Shown: one piece after another, positions 7,310-15,438 of the stretch
How positions within the stretch are numbered: the stretch's first letter is position 1
Layout: each line of letters opens with the position of its first letter
Origin: Accumulibacter sp.
GTDB lineage: Bacteria > Pseudomonadota > Gammaproteobacteria > Burkholderiales > Rhodocyclaceae
Direction: 5' to 3'
Length of the DNA: 36,462 bases
Assembly (NCBI GenBank): GCA_031257115.1
Contig: JAIRPF010000110.1
Coordinates: forward strand, 1-36,462
Notes under the pieces: generated by a model
What the model was told of the DNA's origin: nothing
Databases searched by the model: none
What the model saw: the letters and a program-made list of their open reading frames with translations, nothing else
Translations under genes and position numbers: made by a program

Positions 7310-9055
7310 ATGGCGGCAACCGACATCGAAACCCCCACCACGACGGCTCCTGGCAATCCGCTGGATCGCGTGCGCGAAGCGTTCGGGCGCTTGACCAATC
7401 AGCAAAAGATCCTGCTGGCGGTGGCGGTCGCCGCGCTGGTCGCCGTCCTCGTCGCCGCCAGCACCTGGTTCAAGCAGCCCGACGACCGGGTGCTGTTCTC
7501 GAACCTCTCGGAGCGCGACGGCGGCGCGATCATCGCGGCGCTCGAACAGATGAACATTCCGTACAGGTTCAGCGACGGCGGCAGCGCCATCCTGATTCCC
7601 GCCGGGCGGGTCTACGACGTGCGCCTGCGTCTTGCCGCGCAGGGCCTGCCCAAGGGCGGCAACGTCGGTTTCGAACTCCTGGAAAACCAGAAATTCGGCA
7701 CCAGCCAGTTCGCCGAGCAGGTCAATTACCAGCGCGGACTGGAAGGCGAGCTTTCCCGCACCATCCAGTCGATCGGGGCCGTGCAGGCGGCGCGCGTGCA
7801 CCTCGCCATTCCCAAGCCCACCGTTTTCGTGCGCGAGGAGCAAAAGCCGTCGGCCTCGGTGCTGCTCAACCTGTACCCCGGCCGCGCGCTCGACCCGCCG
7901 CAGATCGCGGGCGTGCAATATCTCGTCGCCGCCAGCGTGCCGAACCTCACGCCGGAGAACGTCACGCTGCTCGACCAGACCGGGGCCATGATTTCGCGGT
8001 TGAGGAACCGTTTGCAGGAGGCCGGACTCGATCCGGCGCAGCTCAAGTACGTCGGGGAAATCGAGGCCATCGCCATCAAGCGGGTCGAGGACATCCTGTC
8101 GCCCATCTTCGGGCCGGGAAATTTCCGCGTCCAGGTCGCCGCCGACATCGATTTTTCGCAAAGCGAACAGACCGCCGAGACGCACCGCCCGAACGCCGTG
8201 CCGCCGGACGCCAGCATCCGCAGCCAGCAGACCAGCGAATCGGCGAGCACCATGCCGTTGTCGGCGCAGGGCGTGCCGGGGGCGCTCTCCAACCAGCCGC
8301 CGGTGCCGGCGACGGCGCCGCTCACGCGGCCGCCCGTTCCCGGCGCCGGCGCGCCAGCCGCCGCCGGCGCGCCGCCGGTGCCGGGACGCATCGACGCCGC
8401 CGGGGTGCAGGCGGCGATCGCCAACGTCGGGCAGCCGGTCAATACGCGCAAGGATTCGACGATCAACTACGAAGTCGACCGCACCATCCGCTACACCAAG
8501 CAGTCGACCGGCGTCATCCGGCGCCTGACGGCGGCGGTGGTGGTCAACCACCGCAAGGACGCCAAGGGCGTCGCCAGACCACTCGCCGATCCTGAGTTGC
8601 AGCAGATCAACAGCCTCGTCAAGGAAGCCATCGGCTTCAGCCAGGAACGCGGCGATTCCGTGTCGGTCGCCAACGCGCCGTTTACCACGGCCGAGAAGGC
8701 CGAGGCGGAACTTCCGGTGTGGAAGGATCCGGAAGTCCTGTCGCTTTCCAGGGACGTCTTCAAGTACGCGCTCGTCGCCCTGATCGTCGCCTACCTGCTG
8801 TTCAAGATCATTTTTCCGCTCGTGCGCGATGTGGTCCGGCCGCCCCCGCCGCCGGAGCCGCCGCGCGTGGGCGACAACGTCGACACCGTCGACGGCGAGG
8901 AGGGAGAAGAAGGCGAGGGCGGCGAGGAGGCCGCCGCGCCCCAGGTCGACCCGCTGGAACAGAAACTCGCGCAGGCGCGGGAGATCGCGCGGCAAAGCCC
9001 GAAGGCGGTCGCCAACATCATAAAAGACTGGATGGATCACAATGCCGGCGGATGA
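7310..9055 (+). CDS. fliF: Flagellar MS-ring protein FliF
   Basis: FliF forms the membrane and supramembrane ring on which the motor is built. The 581 residues contain a first membrane helix at about 33-52 and a second at about 485-504. Between them lie the ring-building domains (LSERDGGAIIAALEQ, GTSQFAEQVNYQRGLEGELSR-type) and a Pro/Ala-rich loop near 325-365 that points to the periplasm. The tail is acidic, with a GEEGEEGEGGEE run near 528-541, and ends in the FliG-binding helix ending IIKDWMDHNAGG. fliG overlaps by 14 bases. fliE, normally just upstream, is missing; the gene opens directly after a 76-base gap shared with divergent fleS. Confidence 0.96.
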   Translation: MAATDIETPTTTAPGNPLDRVREAFGRLTNQQKILLAVAVAALVAVLVAASTWFKQPDDRVLFSNLSERDGGAIIAALEQMNIPYRFSDGGSAILIPAGRVYDVRLRLAAQGLPKGGNVGFELLENQKFGTSQFAEQVNYQRGLEGELSRTIQSIGAVQAARVHLAIPKPTVFVREEQKPSASVLLNLYPGRALDPPQIAGVQYLVAASVPNLTPENVTLLDQTGAMISRLRNRLQEAGLDPAQLKYVGEIEAIAIKRVEDILSPIFGPGNFRVQVAADIDFSQSEQTAETHRPNAVPPDASIRSQQTSESASTMPLSAQGVPGALSNQPPVPATAPLTRPPVPGAGAPAAAGAPPVPGRIDAAGVQAAIANVGQPVNTRKDSTINYEVDRTIRYTKQSTGVIRRLTAAVVVNHRKDAKGVARPLADPELQQINSLVKEAIGFSQERGDSVSVANAPFTTAEKAEAELPVWKDPEVLSLSRDVFKYALVALIVAYLLFKIIFPLVRDVVRPPPPPEPPRVGDNVDTVDGEEGEEGEGGEEAAAPQVDPLEQKLAQAREIARQSPKAVANIIKDWMDHNAGG

Positions 9056-10037
9056 AGACATCGAAAAAAGCGCCATCCTGCTCGTCGCGCTGGGCGAGGA
9101 ACACGCCTCCGAGGTGCTCAAGCACCTCGGTCCGAGGGATGTGCAGAAGCTCGGCCACGCGATGGCGGCGCTGAAAACGGTGCCGCGCGCCAAGATGGAA
9201 ACGGTGCTGGACGAATTCCACGCGATCGCCGCCGAATCCGCCGGGGTGAGCGTCGACACGGACGCCTACGTCCGCTCGGTGCTGACCAAGGCGCTGGGCG
9301 ACGACAAGGCTTCCAATCTCATTTCGCGCATCCTGCAGGGGGGCGACACCAACGGCATCGAGGGGCTGAAGTGGCTGGACGCGCCGACGGTGGCCGACCT
9401 GATCCGCAACGAACATCCGCAGATCATCGCCACGATTCTCGTCCACCTCGAAAGGGATCACGTCAGCGACATCCTCAACAATTTCACCGATCGCCTGCGC
9501 AACGACGTCGTGCTGCGCATCGCCACGCTGGAAGGCATCCAGCCGGAAGCCCTGCGGGAATTGAACGACGTCATGCTGGGCCTGCTTTCCGGCTCGGCCA
9601 ACATCAAGAAATCGGCCATGGGCGGCGTGCGCACGGTCGCCGAAATCCTCAATTACATGGGTTCCGCCAACGAAACGACGGTGCTCGATTCGATCCGCGA
9701 ATACGATCCGGACCTGGCGCAGCGCATCCTCGACGAAATGTTCGTGTTCGAAAACCTGCTCGACATCGACGACCGGGCCATCCAGTTGCTGCTGCGCGAA
9801 ATCCAGTCCGATTCGCTGATCCTGGCGATGAAGGGCGCCTCGGAACCCTTGCGCGAGAAAATTTTCAAGAACATGTCGCAGCGCGCGGCGGAAATGCTGC
9901 GCGAGGACCTGGAATCGCGCGGCCCGGTGCGCGTCTCCGAGGTCGAGAACGAACAGAAGGAAATCCTCAAGATCGTCCGCCGCCTGGCCGACGAAGGGCA
10001 GATCGCGCTGGGCGGCGGCGGCGACGAGATGATCTGA
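9042..10037 (+). CDS. fliG: Flagellar motor switch protein FliG
   Basis: FliG links the MS ring to the C ring and meets the stator, converting ion flow into torque and allowing direction switching. The 331-residue protein is full length: an N-terminal FliF-binding domain, a middle domain with the EHPQ motif at 124-127 that contacts FliM, a Gly-containing hinge, and a C-terminal armadillo domain with the charged torque helix (FENLLDIDDRAIQLLLREIQ). The start overlaps the end of fliF by 14 bases, and fliH begins 13 bases after its stop. Nothing unusual is seen in the functional residues. Confidence 0.97.
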   Translation: MPADEDIEKSAILLVALGEEHASEVLKHLGPRDVQKLGHAMAALKTVPRAKMETVLDEFHAIAAESAGVSVDTDAYVRSVLTKALGDDKASNLISRILQGGDTNGIEGLKWLDAPTVADLIRNEHPQIIATILVHLERDHVSDILNNFTDRLRNDVVLRIATLEGIQPEALRELNDVMLGLLSGSANIKKSAMGGVRTVAEILNYMGSANETTVLDSIREYDPDLAQRILDEMFVFENLLDIDDRAIQLLLREIQSDSLILAMKGASEPLREKIFKNMSQRAAEMLREDLESRGPVRVSEVENEQKEILKIVRRLADEGQIALGGGGDEMI

Positions 10038-10050
10038 CGATGGCGCGGCC

Positions 10051-10803
10051 ATGAGCGGCTTCATCCCCAAGGAAAAACTCACGGCTTACCAGCGTTGGGA
10101 GCTGGCCGCGTTCGACGAGGACGAAGCGGAGCCGGCGGAATCGCTGGAACCGCCGAAACTGGTGGAAGCGGCGGAATCGCGGGAAGCGCCGGAATCGCCG
10201 GAACCGGCGGAAGCGCCCGCATCCGATCCCGAACTCGACGCCGAGGCGCCGCCGGCGGAGGCGGACGACGAGAGCGCGCCGATCATCCTGCCCACCGCCG
10301 CCGAGATCGAGCGTATGCACGACGAGGCGCGGGAACAGGGTTACGCGGCGGGCCGCGAGGAAGGACTGGCCGAGGCGCGGCAAACCGCCGCCCGGATCGC
10401 GGAAATCCTGGACGGAATCAGGCAAGCCGTCGGAGAAATCGAACAGGGCGTCGCCGAACAATTGCTCTCCGTGGCCCTGGAGATCGCCCACCAGGTATTG
10501 CGCCAGAGCCTGGAGGTCAAGCCGGAACTGATCCTGCCGGTCGTGCGCGAAGCCCTGGCCACGCTGCAACTCGATTCCGGCCGTCCGGCGCTGCTGGCGC
10601 ATCCCGGCGACGCCGCGATCATCCGCGAGCAACTGGGCGACCATCTGGCGCACAACGACTGGCGGATCATCGAGGACGCCTCCCTGACTCGCGGCGGCTG
10701 CCGGATCAAAATGGGCGCGAGCGAAGTAGACGCGACCCTGGAGACGCGCTGGAAACGCGCCCTCAAAACCATCGCCGCCACCAGCGACTGGCTGGACTCC
10801 TGA
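10051..10803 (+). CDS. fliH: Flagellar assembly protein FliH
   Basis: FliH is the stator-like regulator of the export ATPase FliI and docks it at the C ring. The 250-residue product starts with IPKEKLTAYQRW-like sequence, has an Ala/Glu/Pro/Ser linker at about 25-75 made by a degenerate repeat of GCGGAATCG-type codon blocks, then a helical segment with GYAAGREEGLAEA (GxxxG-like, about 98-110) and the C-terminal domain found in FliH and V-type ATPase E subunits. It is the last gene of fliF-fliG-fliH. The usual next genes fliI and fliJ are absent: the sequence passes straight into a repeat island and then convergent nagZ. Confidence 0.9.
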   Translation: MSGFIPKEKLTAYQRWELAAFDEDEAEPAESLEPPKLVEAAESREAPESPEPAEAPASDPELDAEAPPAEADDESAPIILPTAAEIERMHDEAREQGYAAGREEGLAEARQTAARIAEILDGIRQAVGEIEQGVAEQLLSVALEIAHQVLRQSLEVKPELILPVVREALATLQLDSGRPALLAHPGDAAIIREQLGDHLAHNDWRIIEDASLTRGGCRIKMGASEVDATLETRWKRALKTIAATSDWLDS

Positions 10804-10883
10804 TTCCAATTCCGCACCGATGGCTGGAAGGTTTTTGAATCGAATGCCCATGAATTTCCGTCATGCCAGCGAAAACGTGCCTG

Positions 10884-10998
10884 GCCACGAAGCGCACGGA
10901 GACCACGGAGAAAACCTGAAAGAAATGTGTTAACCACGGCGAACACGACGAAAGACAAAAGCGAAAAGCCTTGACCACGGCGCGGCGGTGGTCAAGGC
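10884..10998 (+). repeat. Left arm of inverted repeat A2, ending in a hairpin
   Basis: This arm holds blocks such as GCCACGAAGCGCACGGAG, TTAACCACGGCGAACACGAC and AAAGCGAAAAGCC. It ends in an 11-bp perfect stem (10968-10978 with 10988-10998) around a 9-base loop. It is the approximate reverse complement of 11191-11330, and a B-family element lies between the arms. No gene is seen between 10804 and 11386. Confidence 0.7.
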
Positions 10999-11026
10999 GA
11001 TTACGGCAAAAAGCGAAGAAAACCTC

Positions 11027-11178
11027 CCGTCATTCCCGCGAACGCGGGAATCCAGTTCGTTTGTCAAATATTCTTGTCCGGGAATTCAAGCGCCGGACGC
11101 TTTCCTCTACCGCCAGACTCCTTGCGGCGCTTCGCGCAGGAGTTTACGCACTGGATTCCCGCGTTCGCGGGAATGACG
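11027..11178. repeat. MITE-like inverted-repeat element, copy B2
   Basis: A left end of 29 bases at 11027-11055 is the same as at 4481-4509. The right end at 11151-11178 reads CTGGATTCCCGCG then TTCGCGGGAATGACG. The core is about 95 bases with no gene. It lies centrally between the arms of repeat A2. Confidence 0.85.
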
Positions 11179-11190
11179 AAGGTTTCCCTA

Positions 11191-11330
11191 GGGTTTCACT
11201 TTTCGCCGTGTCCGCCGCGTCCGCCGTGATCATCGCTTTTCGCTCTTGTTCTTCGTCGTGCTTATCGTATTCGCCGTGGTTATCGCTTTTCTTTCAGGTT
11301 TTTCTCCATACCCTCCGTAAACTCCGTGAT
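11191..11330 (+). repeat. Right arm of inverted repeat A2
   Basis: Reads as the approximate reverse complement of 10884-10998: CTTTTCGCCGTGTCCGCCG, CGCTTTTCGCTCTTGTTC and CGTCGTGCTTATCGTATTCG blocks, then TTTCAGGTTTTTCTCC matching GGAGAAAACCTGAAA at about 10908-10922. It lies just beyond the 3' end of nagZ. Confidence 0.7.
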
Positions 11331-11386
11331 TGAAGCTTTTGGTTTGCGGCGATGCGTGGCGAGGCAGGAGCGGCGAAATATCGTTT

Positions 11387-12409
11387 TCATCGCGGAATGG
11401 AATGAATCAGGGCCGCCGCTTCGATTCCCGCCCGGTAGCGGGGATCTTCTTTCACGCCGGAAACGCCGGGCGCGGGGAGCAGGCCGGCGATGCGCGCCGA
11501 GCGCCGGGGGTCGAAATCGGATCGCCAGACTTCCAGCGCCTCGTCTACCTTGTCCGGGGCATTGCACACCAGCAGCATGTCGCAGCCCGCCCGCCAGGCC
11601 GCGTCGATCCGGCCGGGGAGACCGCCCGCCGCGCTGGCGCCTTCCATCGACAGATCGTCGCTGAAGATCGCTCCCGCGAAGCCGATTTCATCGCGCAGTT
11701 TTCCCATCCAGACCGGCGAAAAGCCGGCGGGCCGGGTATCCACGCGCGGATAGACGACGTGCGCCGGCATGACGGCGTCGAGCGGAAGTTCCCGAAACGG
11801 CCGCATGTCCCGCTCGATTTCGCCCAAGGGGCGGTCGTCGACCGGGATGGCCACGTGGGAATCGGCATCGGCCCAGCCGTGACCGGGGAAATGCTTTCCG
11901 CACGCCTTCATGCCGGCCGCGCGCAGGCCGTCCATCAACCGCCCGGCCAAAAGAACGACCGCTTGGGGATCGCGGTGGAACGAACGGTCGCCGATCACGC
12001 CGCTGCGTCCCCAATCGAGATCGAGGACGGGGGTAAACGACAAATCGACTCCGCACAGCCGCAATTCGGCCGCCAGCACGTAGCCGATATTCCGCGCCGC
12101 GTCCAGCGCCCACTGCGGGTCGCGCTCCCATGCGTCGCCCAGCCGCCGCATCGCCGGCAGCGGGGTAAACCCTTCGCGGCAGCGCTGAACCCGCCCGCCT
12201 TCGTGGTCGATGGCGATCAGCAGCGGGGGCGAGCGCAAGGCGTGGATTTCGGCGGTCAGCCTCGACAACTGCTCCGGCGAAACGTAGTTGCGGGCGAACA
12301 GGATCAACCCGCCGACCGACGGATGGGCAAGGCGCCGCCTGTCGGCGGCGGAGAGTTCCGTCCCCTCGATGTCGATCATCAACGGGCCGTGCGGCAAATT
12401 CAGGGACAT
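11387..12409 (-). CDS. nagZ: Beta-N-acetylhexosaminidase NagZ
   Basis: A cytosolic family 3 glycoside hydrolase that removes N-acetylglucosamine from anhydro-muropeptides during peptidoglycan recycling. The 340-residue length matches the family. It shows IDHEGGRVQR at 67-76, KHFPGHG at 172-178, the mobile-loop His185 in ADSHVA, and the nucleophile Asp in FSDDLSMEG (D251). A longer frame runs upstream to 12568, but that part is repeat sequence; the ATG at 12409 matches the family start. It is a single gene, convergent with fliH and flanked by repeat islands on both sides. In organisms with inducible AmpC its products act as the inducing signal, but no ampC is seen here. Confidence 0.95.
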   Translation of the reverse strand: MSLNLPHGPLMIDIEGTELSAADRRRLAHPSVGGLILFARNYVSPEQLSRLTAEIHALRSPPLLIAIDHEGGRVQRCREGFTPLPAMRRLGDAWERDPQWALDAARNIGYVLAAELRLCGVDLSFTPVLDLDWGRSGVIGDRSFHRDPQAVVLLAGRLMDGLRAAGMKACGKHFPGHGWADADSHVAIPVDDRPLGEIERDMRPFRELPLDAVMPAHVVYPRVDTRPAGFSPVWMGKLRDEIGFAGAIFSDDLSMEGASAAGGLPGRIDAAWRAGCDMLLVCNAPDKVDEALEVWRSDFDPRRSARIAGLLPAPGVSGVKEDPRYRAGIEAAALIHSIPR

Positions 12410-12440
12410 GAAATCGTCTGGAGAAAGAAAAGAAACGGAT

Positions 12441-12576
12441 TTAACCACGGCGGGCGCGGAGAATACGGAGAAAAACCAGAAAGAAAAGCGATACTGCGGC
12501 GGGCACGACGAAAAACAAGAGCGAAAAGCAGTAACCACGACGAGCACGATAGGCACAACGAAAAGCAAAGAAAGAA
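12441..12576 (+). repeat. Arm of inverted-repeat family A, copy A3
   Basis: TTAACCACGGCGGGCGCGGAG, GGGCACGACGAAAAACAAG and GCGAAAAGCAGTAACCACGA blocks match the left arm at 10884-10998. It runs directly into a B-family end at 12578. Matching opposite-strand blocks appear only at 13155-13200, beyond a series of inserted repeats. Confidence 0.65.
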
Positions 12577-12619
12577 CCCGTCATTCCCGCGAACGCGGGA
12601 ATCCAGGAACGTACTCTCC

Positions 12620-12727
12620 GACGCGAAGCGCCGCAAGCCAAGCCTCCCTCTTAAGGGAGGTGTTACGCCAAAGGCGTGACGAAAGGAGTTGGGCGGTTGA
12701 ACCGTCAAATACGGATGAATGGGAAAC
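12620..12727 (+). repeat. Hairpin-string repeat, copy C2
   Basis: Closely matches 4375-4480, including GCGAAGCGCCGCAA, CCTCCCTCTTAAGGGAGG, GTTACGCCAAAGGCGTGACG and GGAGTTGGGCGGTTGAA. Its final block is repeated in reverse complement at about 12780-12803. Confidence 0.75.
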
Positions 12728-12840
12728 ATCATCCACTCGATCGCCGGAATCGAGTCCGTTCATCAAACGTCCGCGGCTGAAATTCAACCGTCCGACTCCT
12801 TCCGACTCGCGGCTTTACCGCGAGCCACCTCCGTTTTTAT

Positions 12841-12905
12841 ATTGGAGCGCGGGCGTTCCGCCCGCTGAAAAACGAACGATGCGAGCGGGACGGCCGCGCT
12901 CCAAT
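12841..12905. repeat. Small inverted-repeat element, family E
   Basis: Perfect 12-bp terminal inverted repeats, ATTGGAGCGCGG (12841-12852) and CCGCGCTCCAAT (12894-12905), with further internal complementarity (GCGGGCG and GCCCGC). Only one copy lies in this window. Confidence 0.65.
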
Positions 12906-13075
12906 TTTGGATTCGCGGCTCTTCGGGCTGGAGGCAATGGACTGGGGTCCCGCTTGTCAAGGAAATGACGGAAGTACGTGAATACCGGGATTTTCGCCTG
13001 CGCGGGAATAACGGGAATTCGTGGGCGGTTGATTCAAAAACATTTCACCCGTGGCGGGAAGCGGGAATCCTTTTT

Positions 13076-13200
13076 GACCACGGAAGTTCACGGGGGACAC
13101 GGAGAAAATCTCATGGTTCCCGTTCTCTCCGTGTTCTCCGCGCCCTTCGTGGCTAATGCTGTTTGTTTTTCGCCGTGGCCGTCGTGTCCGCCGTGGTCAA
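13076..13200. repeat. Two-armed repeat, family A, copy A3b
   Basis: GACCACGGAAG and GGGGACACGGAGAA at 13076-13108 are answered by TCTCTCCGTGTTCTCCGCG and CCCTTCGTGGC at about 13124-13153. These are followed by CGCCGTGGCCGTCGTGTCCG and CCGTGGTCAA at 13171-13200. It ends 17 bases before the pyrC' stop. The stretch 12972-13075 holds decayed B- and C-like fragments and no gene. Confidence 0.6.
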
Positions 13201-13217
13201 TCGTCCGCGCTTTTCTT

Positions 13218-14474
13218 CTATGCTTCGAACGCTACGCGCCCGTCGACCAGCGTGGCGCATACCCGGCCGGTCATGTCGTGGCCCAGGAAAGGCGTGTTTT
13301 TCTCCCGGCCGTGCAGTGTTTCGGCGCTGACGCGCCAGGACGCGTCCGGGTCGAAGACACAGATGTCGGCGCGGCGGCCGGCTTCGAGCGAGCCGGCGTC
13401 GATTCCCAGGATGGCCGCCGGGTCGCACGTCACCCTGGCCAGCGCGGTGGATAGCGGCACGCCGTCTTCCCGCGCCCAGCGGAGAATCAGGGGCAGCAGC
13501 AATTCCAGGCCGACGGCGCCGGGCAGGGCTTCGTCGAACGGAAGCTGCTTGCCGTCCTCGCCGACCGGCGTGTGGTCGGAGCAGACCACCGCCAGCCCCT
13601 CGGTCACGGCGGCACGCAGGCTCGCGCGATCCGACGCGGCGCGCAGCGGCGGATCGAAGCGGGCCAGGGTGTCGAAATAGCCGATGTCGCTCTCGGAAAG
13701 ATGCAGGTGGTGGACGGCCACGTCGCAGCTCACTTTCACCCCGTCGTGCCTGGCCCGCCGCACCATGGCGACGCCGGCGGCCGACGAGAGCTTGGAGAGA
13801 TGCAGGCGCACGCCGGTCTCGGCGGCCAGTCGCAGGGCCGTCGAGATGGCCACCGTTTCGGCGCACACCGGGATGCCCGACAGTCCCAGCCGGGACGCGG
13901 CCTCGCCGTCGTGCGCCACGCCGTTGCGCGCCAGATAGTGGTCCTGGGGCTGGAGACGGATGGCGTAGCCGAACGTGGCGGCGTACTGCATCGCGCGCAG
14001 CAGCACCTGGGTATCGAAGATCGGCCGGGTCGCCTGCGAAAAGGCGATGCAGCCGGCGCTCGCTAGGCCCGCCATTTCGGAGAGCTTTTCGCCCGCCAGT
14101 TGCCGGGTCAGGGCGCCGATCGGGAATACGCGGGCGAGACCGGCCGCCGCGCCGTGCCTGACGAGCTGTTCCACCAGGCCGGGTTCATCGAGCGGCGGGG
14201 AGGTATCCGGCGGACACGCCAGCGCGGTGATCCCGCCGGCCACCGCCGCGAAGAGTTCCGAATCGGGCGAGGGCAGCCGCGCCGACAGGTCAACGAGTCC
14301 GGGACAGACGACGCGGTCCGTCGCGTCGATCACGCGCGTCGCGGCAAAGCCGGCCGGCGCCCCGCCGACCGCGAGAATTTTTCCTTCCGCGACGAATACG
14401 TCGGCCTGCCGGTCGACGCCGTTTTTCGGGTCGACCAGGCGACCGTTCCTGATATGGATGTTTTCCGCCCGCAT
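13218..14474 (-). CDS. pyrX: Non-catalytic dihydroorotase-like protein (PyrC', PyrX)
   Basis: Belongs to the dihydroorotase family, which closes carbamoyl aspartate to dihydroorotate, but the metal-binding HxH after strand 1 is replaced: CPGLVDLSARLP at 57-68 has Ser64 and Arg66 where active enzymes have His. The later His and Lys ligands are also not recognisable, although a DHTP motif remains near the C-terminal third. In Pseudomonas-type systems such a pseudo-enzyme forms a stable complex with aspartate carbamoyltransferase and is needed for its activity or structure. The gene begins 4 bases after pyrB, which fits that role. A catalytic dihydroorotase should be encoded elsewhere. The 418-residue length is normal. 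Confidence 0.9.
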   Translation of the reverse strand: MRAENIHIRNGRLVDPKNGVDRQADVFVAEGKILAVGGAPAGFAATRVIDATDRVVCPGLVDLSARLPSPDSELFAAVAGGITALACPPDTSPPLDEPGLVEQLVRHGAAAGLARVFPIGALTRQLAGEKLSEMAGLASAGCIAFSQATRPIFDTQVLLRAMQYAATFGYAIRLQPQDHYLARNGVAHDGEAASRLGLSGIPVCAETVAISTALRLAAETGVRLHLSKLSSAAGVAMVRRARHDGVKVSCDVAVHHLHLSESDIGYFDTLARFDPPLRAASDRASLRAAVTEGLAVVCSDHTPVGEDGKQLPFDEALPGAVGLELLLPLILRWAREDGVPLSTALARVTCDPAAILGIDAGSLEAGRRADICVFDPDASWRVSAETLHGREKNTPFLGHDMTGRVCATLVDGRVAFEA

Positions 14475-14478
14475 CGCT

Positions 14479-15438
14479 TCAGTTCCCCGCCAAAATGCTC
14501 ATCACCGCCATGCGCACGGCGATGCCGAAAGTGACCTGCGACAAAATGACCGCCTGCGGGCCGTCGGCCACGCCGGAATCGATTTCGACGCCGCGATTCA
14601 TCGGCCCGGGGTGCATCACGATGGCGTCCGGCCTGGCCAGTGAAAGGATTTCGGGCGTCAGCCCGTAGCATTTGAAGTATTCGCCCGCGGAGGGAAGCAG
14701 CGCGCCGTTCATGCGCTCGTTTTGCAGGCGCAGCATGATGACCACGTCGCATCCCCGGATTCCCTCGGCGAGATCGTTGAACACGCGCACGCCCATCCGC
14801 CCGATCGCCGTGGGCAGCAGCGTCTGCGGCCCGATCGCGCGCACCTCGCCGGCGCCCAGCGTGGCCAGCGCGTGAATGTCGGAGCGGGCCACGCGCGAAT
14901 GCAGGATGTCGCCCACGATGGCGACCGTCAGCCCGGAAAAATCCTTCTTGAAATGACGGATGGTGTACATGTCGAGCAGGCCCTGCGTCGGGTGCGCGTG
15001 GCGTCCGTCGCCGGCATTGACCACATGCACGTCCTCGCGCCGCGCGCGGCGCAGATGCTCGGCGATGAGATAGGGCGCGCCCGACGAGGCGTGGCGCACC
15101 ACGAACATGTCGGCGTGCATCGCCACCAGGTTGTCGATGGTGTCGAGCAGCGTTTCTCCCTTGGCCGTCGAGGAGCGCCCGACGTCGAGATTGATGACGT
15201 CGGCCGACAGCCGCTTGGCGGCGATCTCGAAAGTCGTGCGCGTGCGCGTGGAATTCTCGAAAAACAGGTTGAACACGCTCTTGCCGCGCAGCAGCGGCAC
15301 CTTTTTCACGTCGCGGTCGGAGACTTCCAGGAAGCTCGATGCCGTGTCCAGGATGTGCGTCAACACCTCGCGCGGCAGTCCCTCGGTCGACAGCAGATGG
15401 ATCAGTCCGCCGTTGGCGTCGAGTTGCGGATTAGGCAT
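14479..15438 (-). CDS. pyrB: Aspartate carbamoyltransferase catalytic subunit
   Basis: Joins carbamoyl phosphate and aspartate, the first committed step of pyrimidine synthesis. The 319-residue protein has the carbamoyl phosphate loop STRTRT at 63-68, the 80s-type loop SSTAKGET at 89-96 with Lys93, and HPTQ at 149-152. No pyrI regulatory gene is present; instead the pseudo-dihydroorotase gene follows, indicating the dodecameric PyrB-PyrC' type. The ATG at 15438 overlaps the end of pyrR by 8 bases. A longer upstream frame is a shadow of pyrR. Confidence 0.96.
   Translation of the reverse strand: MPNPQLDANGGLIHLLSTEGLPREVLTHILDTASSFLEVSDRDVKKVPLLRGKSVFNLFFENSTRTRTTFEIAAKRLSADVINLDVGRSSTAKGETLLDTIDNLVAMHADMFVVRHASSGAPYLIAEHLRRARREDVHVVNAGDGRHAHPTQGLLDMYTIRHFKKDFSGLTVAIVGDILHSRVARSDIHALATLGAGEVRAIGPQTLLPTAIGRMGVRVFNDLAEGIRGCDVVIMLRLQNERMNGALLPSAGEYFKCYGLTPEILSLARPDAIVMHPGPMNRGVEIDSGVADGPQAVILSQVTFGIAVRMAVMSILAGN

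Larger units (their letters stand above)
12578..12971. repeat. Interrupted B-family element, copy B3, containing nested repeats
   Basis: The left end (12578-12606) is intact and the probable right end (12942-12971) is decayed. At 394 bases it is about three times the usual size because other repeats lie inside it: a C copy (12620-12727), an inverted fragment of the C tail (12780-12803), a hairpin (12806-12824) and an E element (12841-12905). Confidence 0.6.

Noticed and set aside
5990..9259. Open frame of 1089 codons on the minus strand through fleS and fliF
   Set aside because: Out of frame with fleS and antisense to fliF; no recognisable domain. It is a compositional shadow.
10971..11181. 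CRISPR-like appearance of repeated CCCGCGAACGCGGG units
   Set aside because: Only two units per site, in inverted orientation and with unequal non-spacer cores; this is a MITE-like layout, not a direct-repeat array, and no cas genes are present.
12410..12568. Longer NagZ with an N-terminal hydrophobic extension resembling a signal peptide
   Set aside because: The 53-residue extension is translated from the A-family arm; NagZ is cytosolic and its family start matches 12409.
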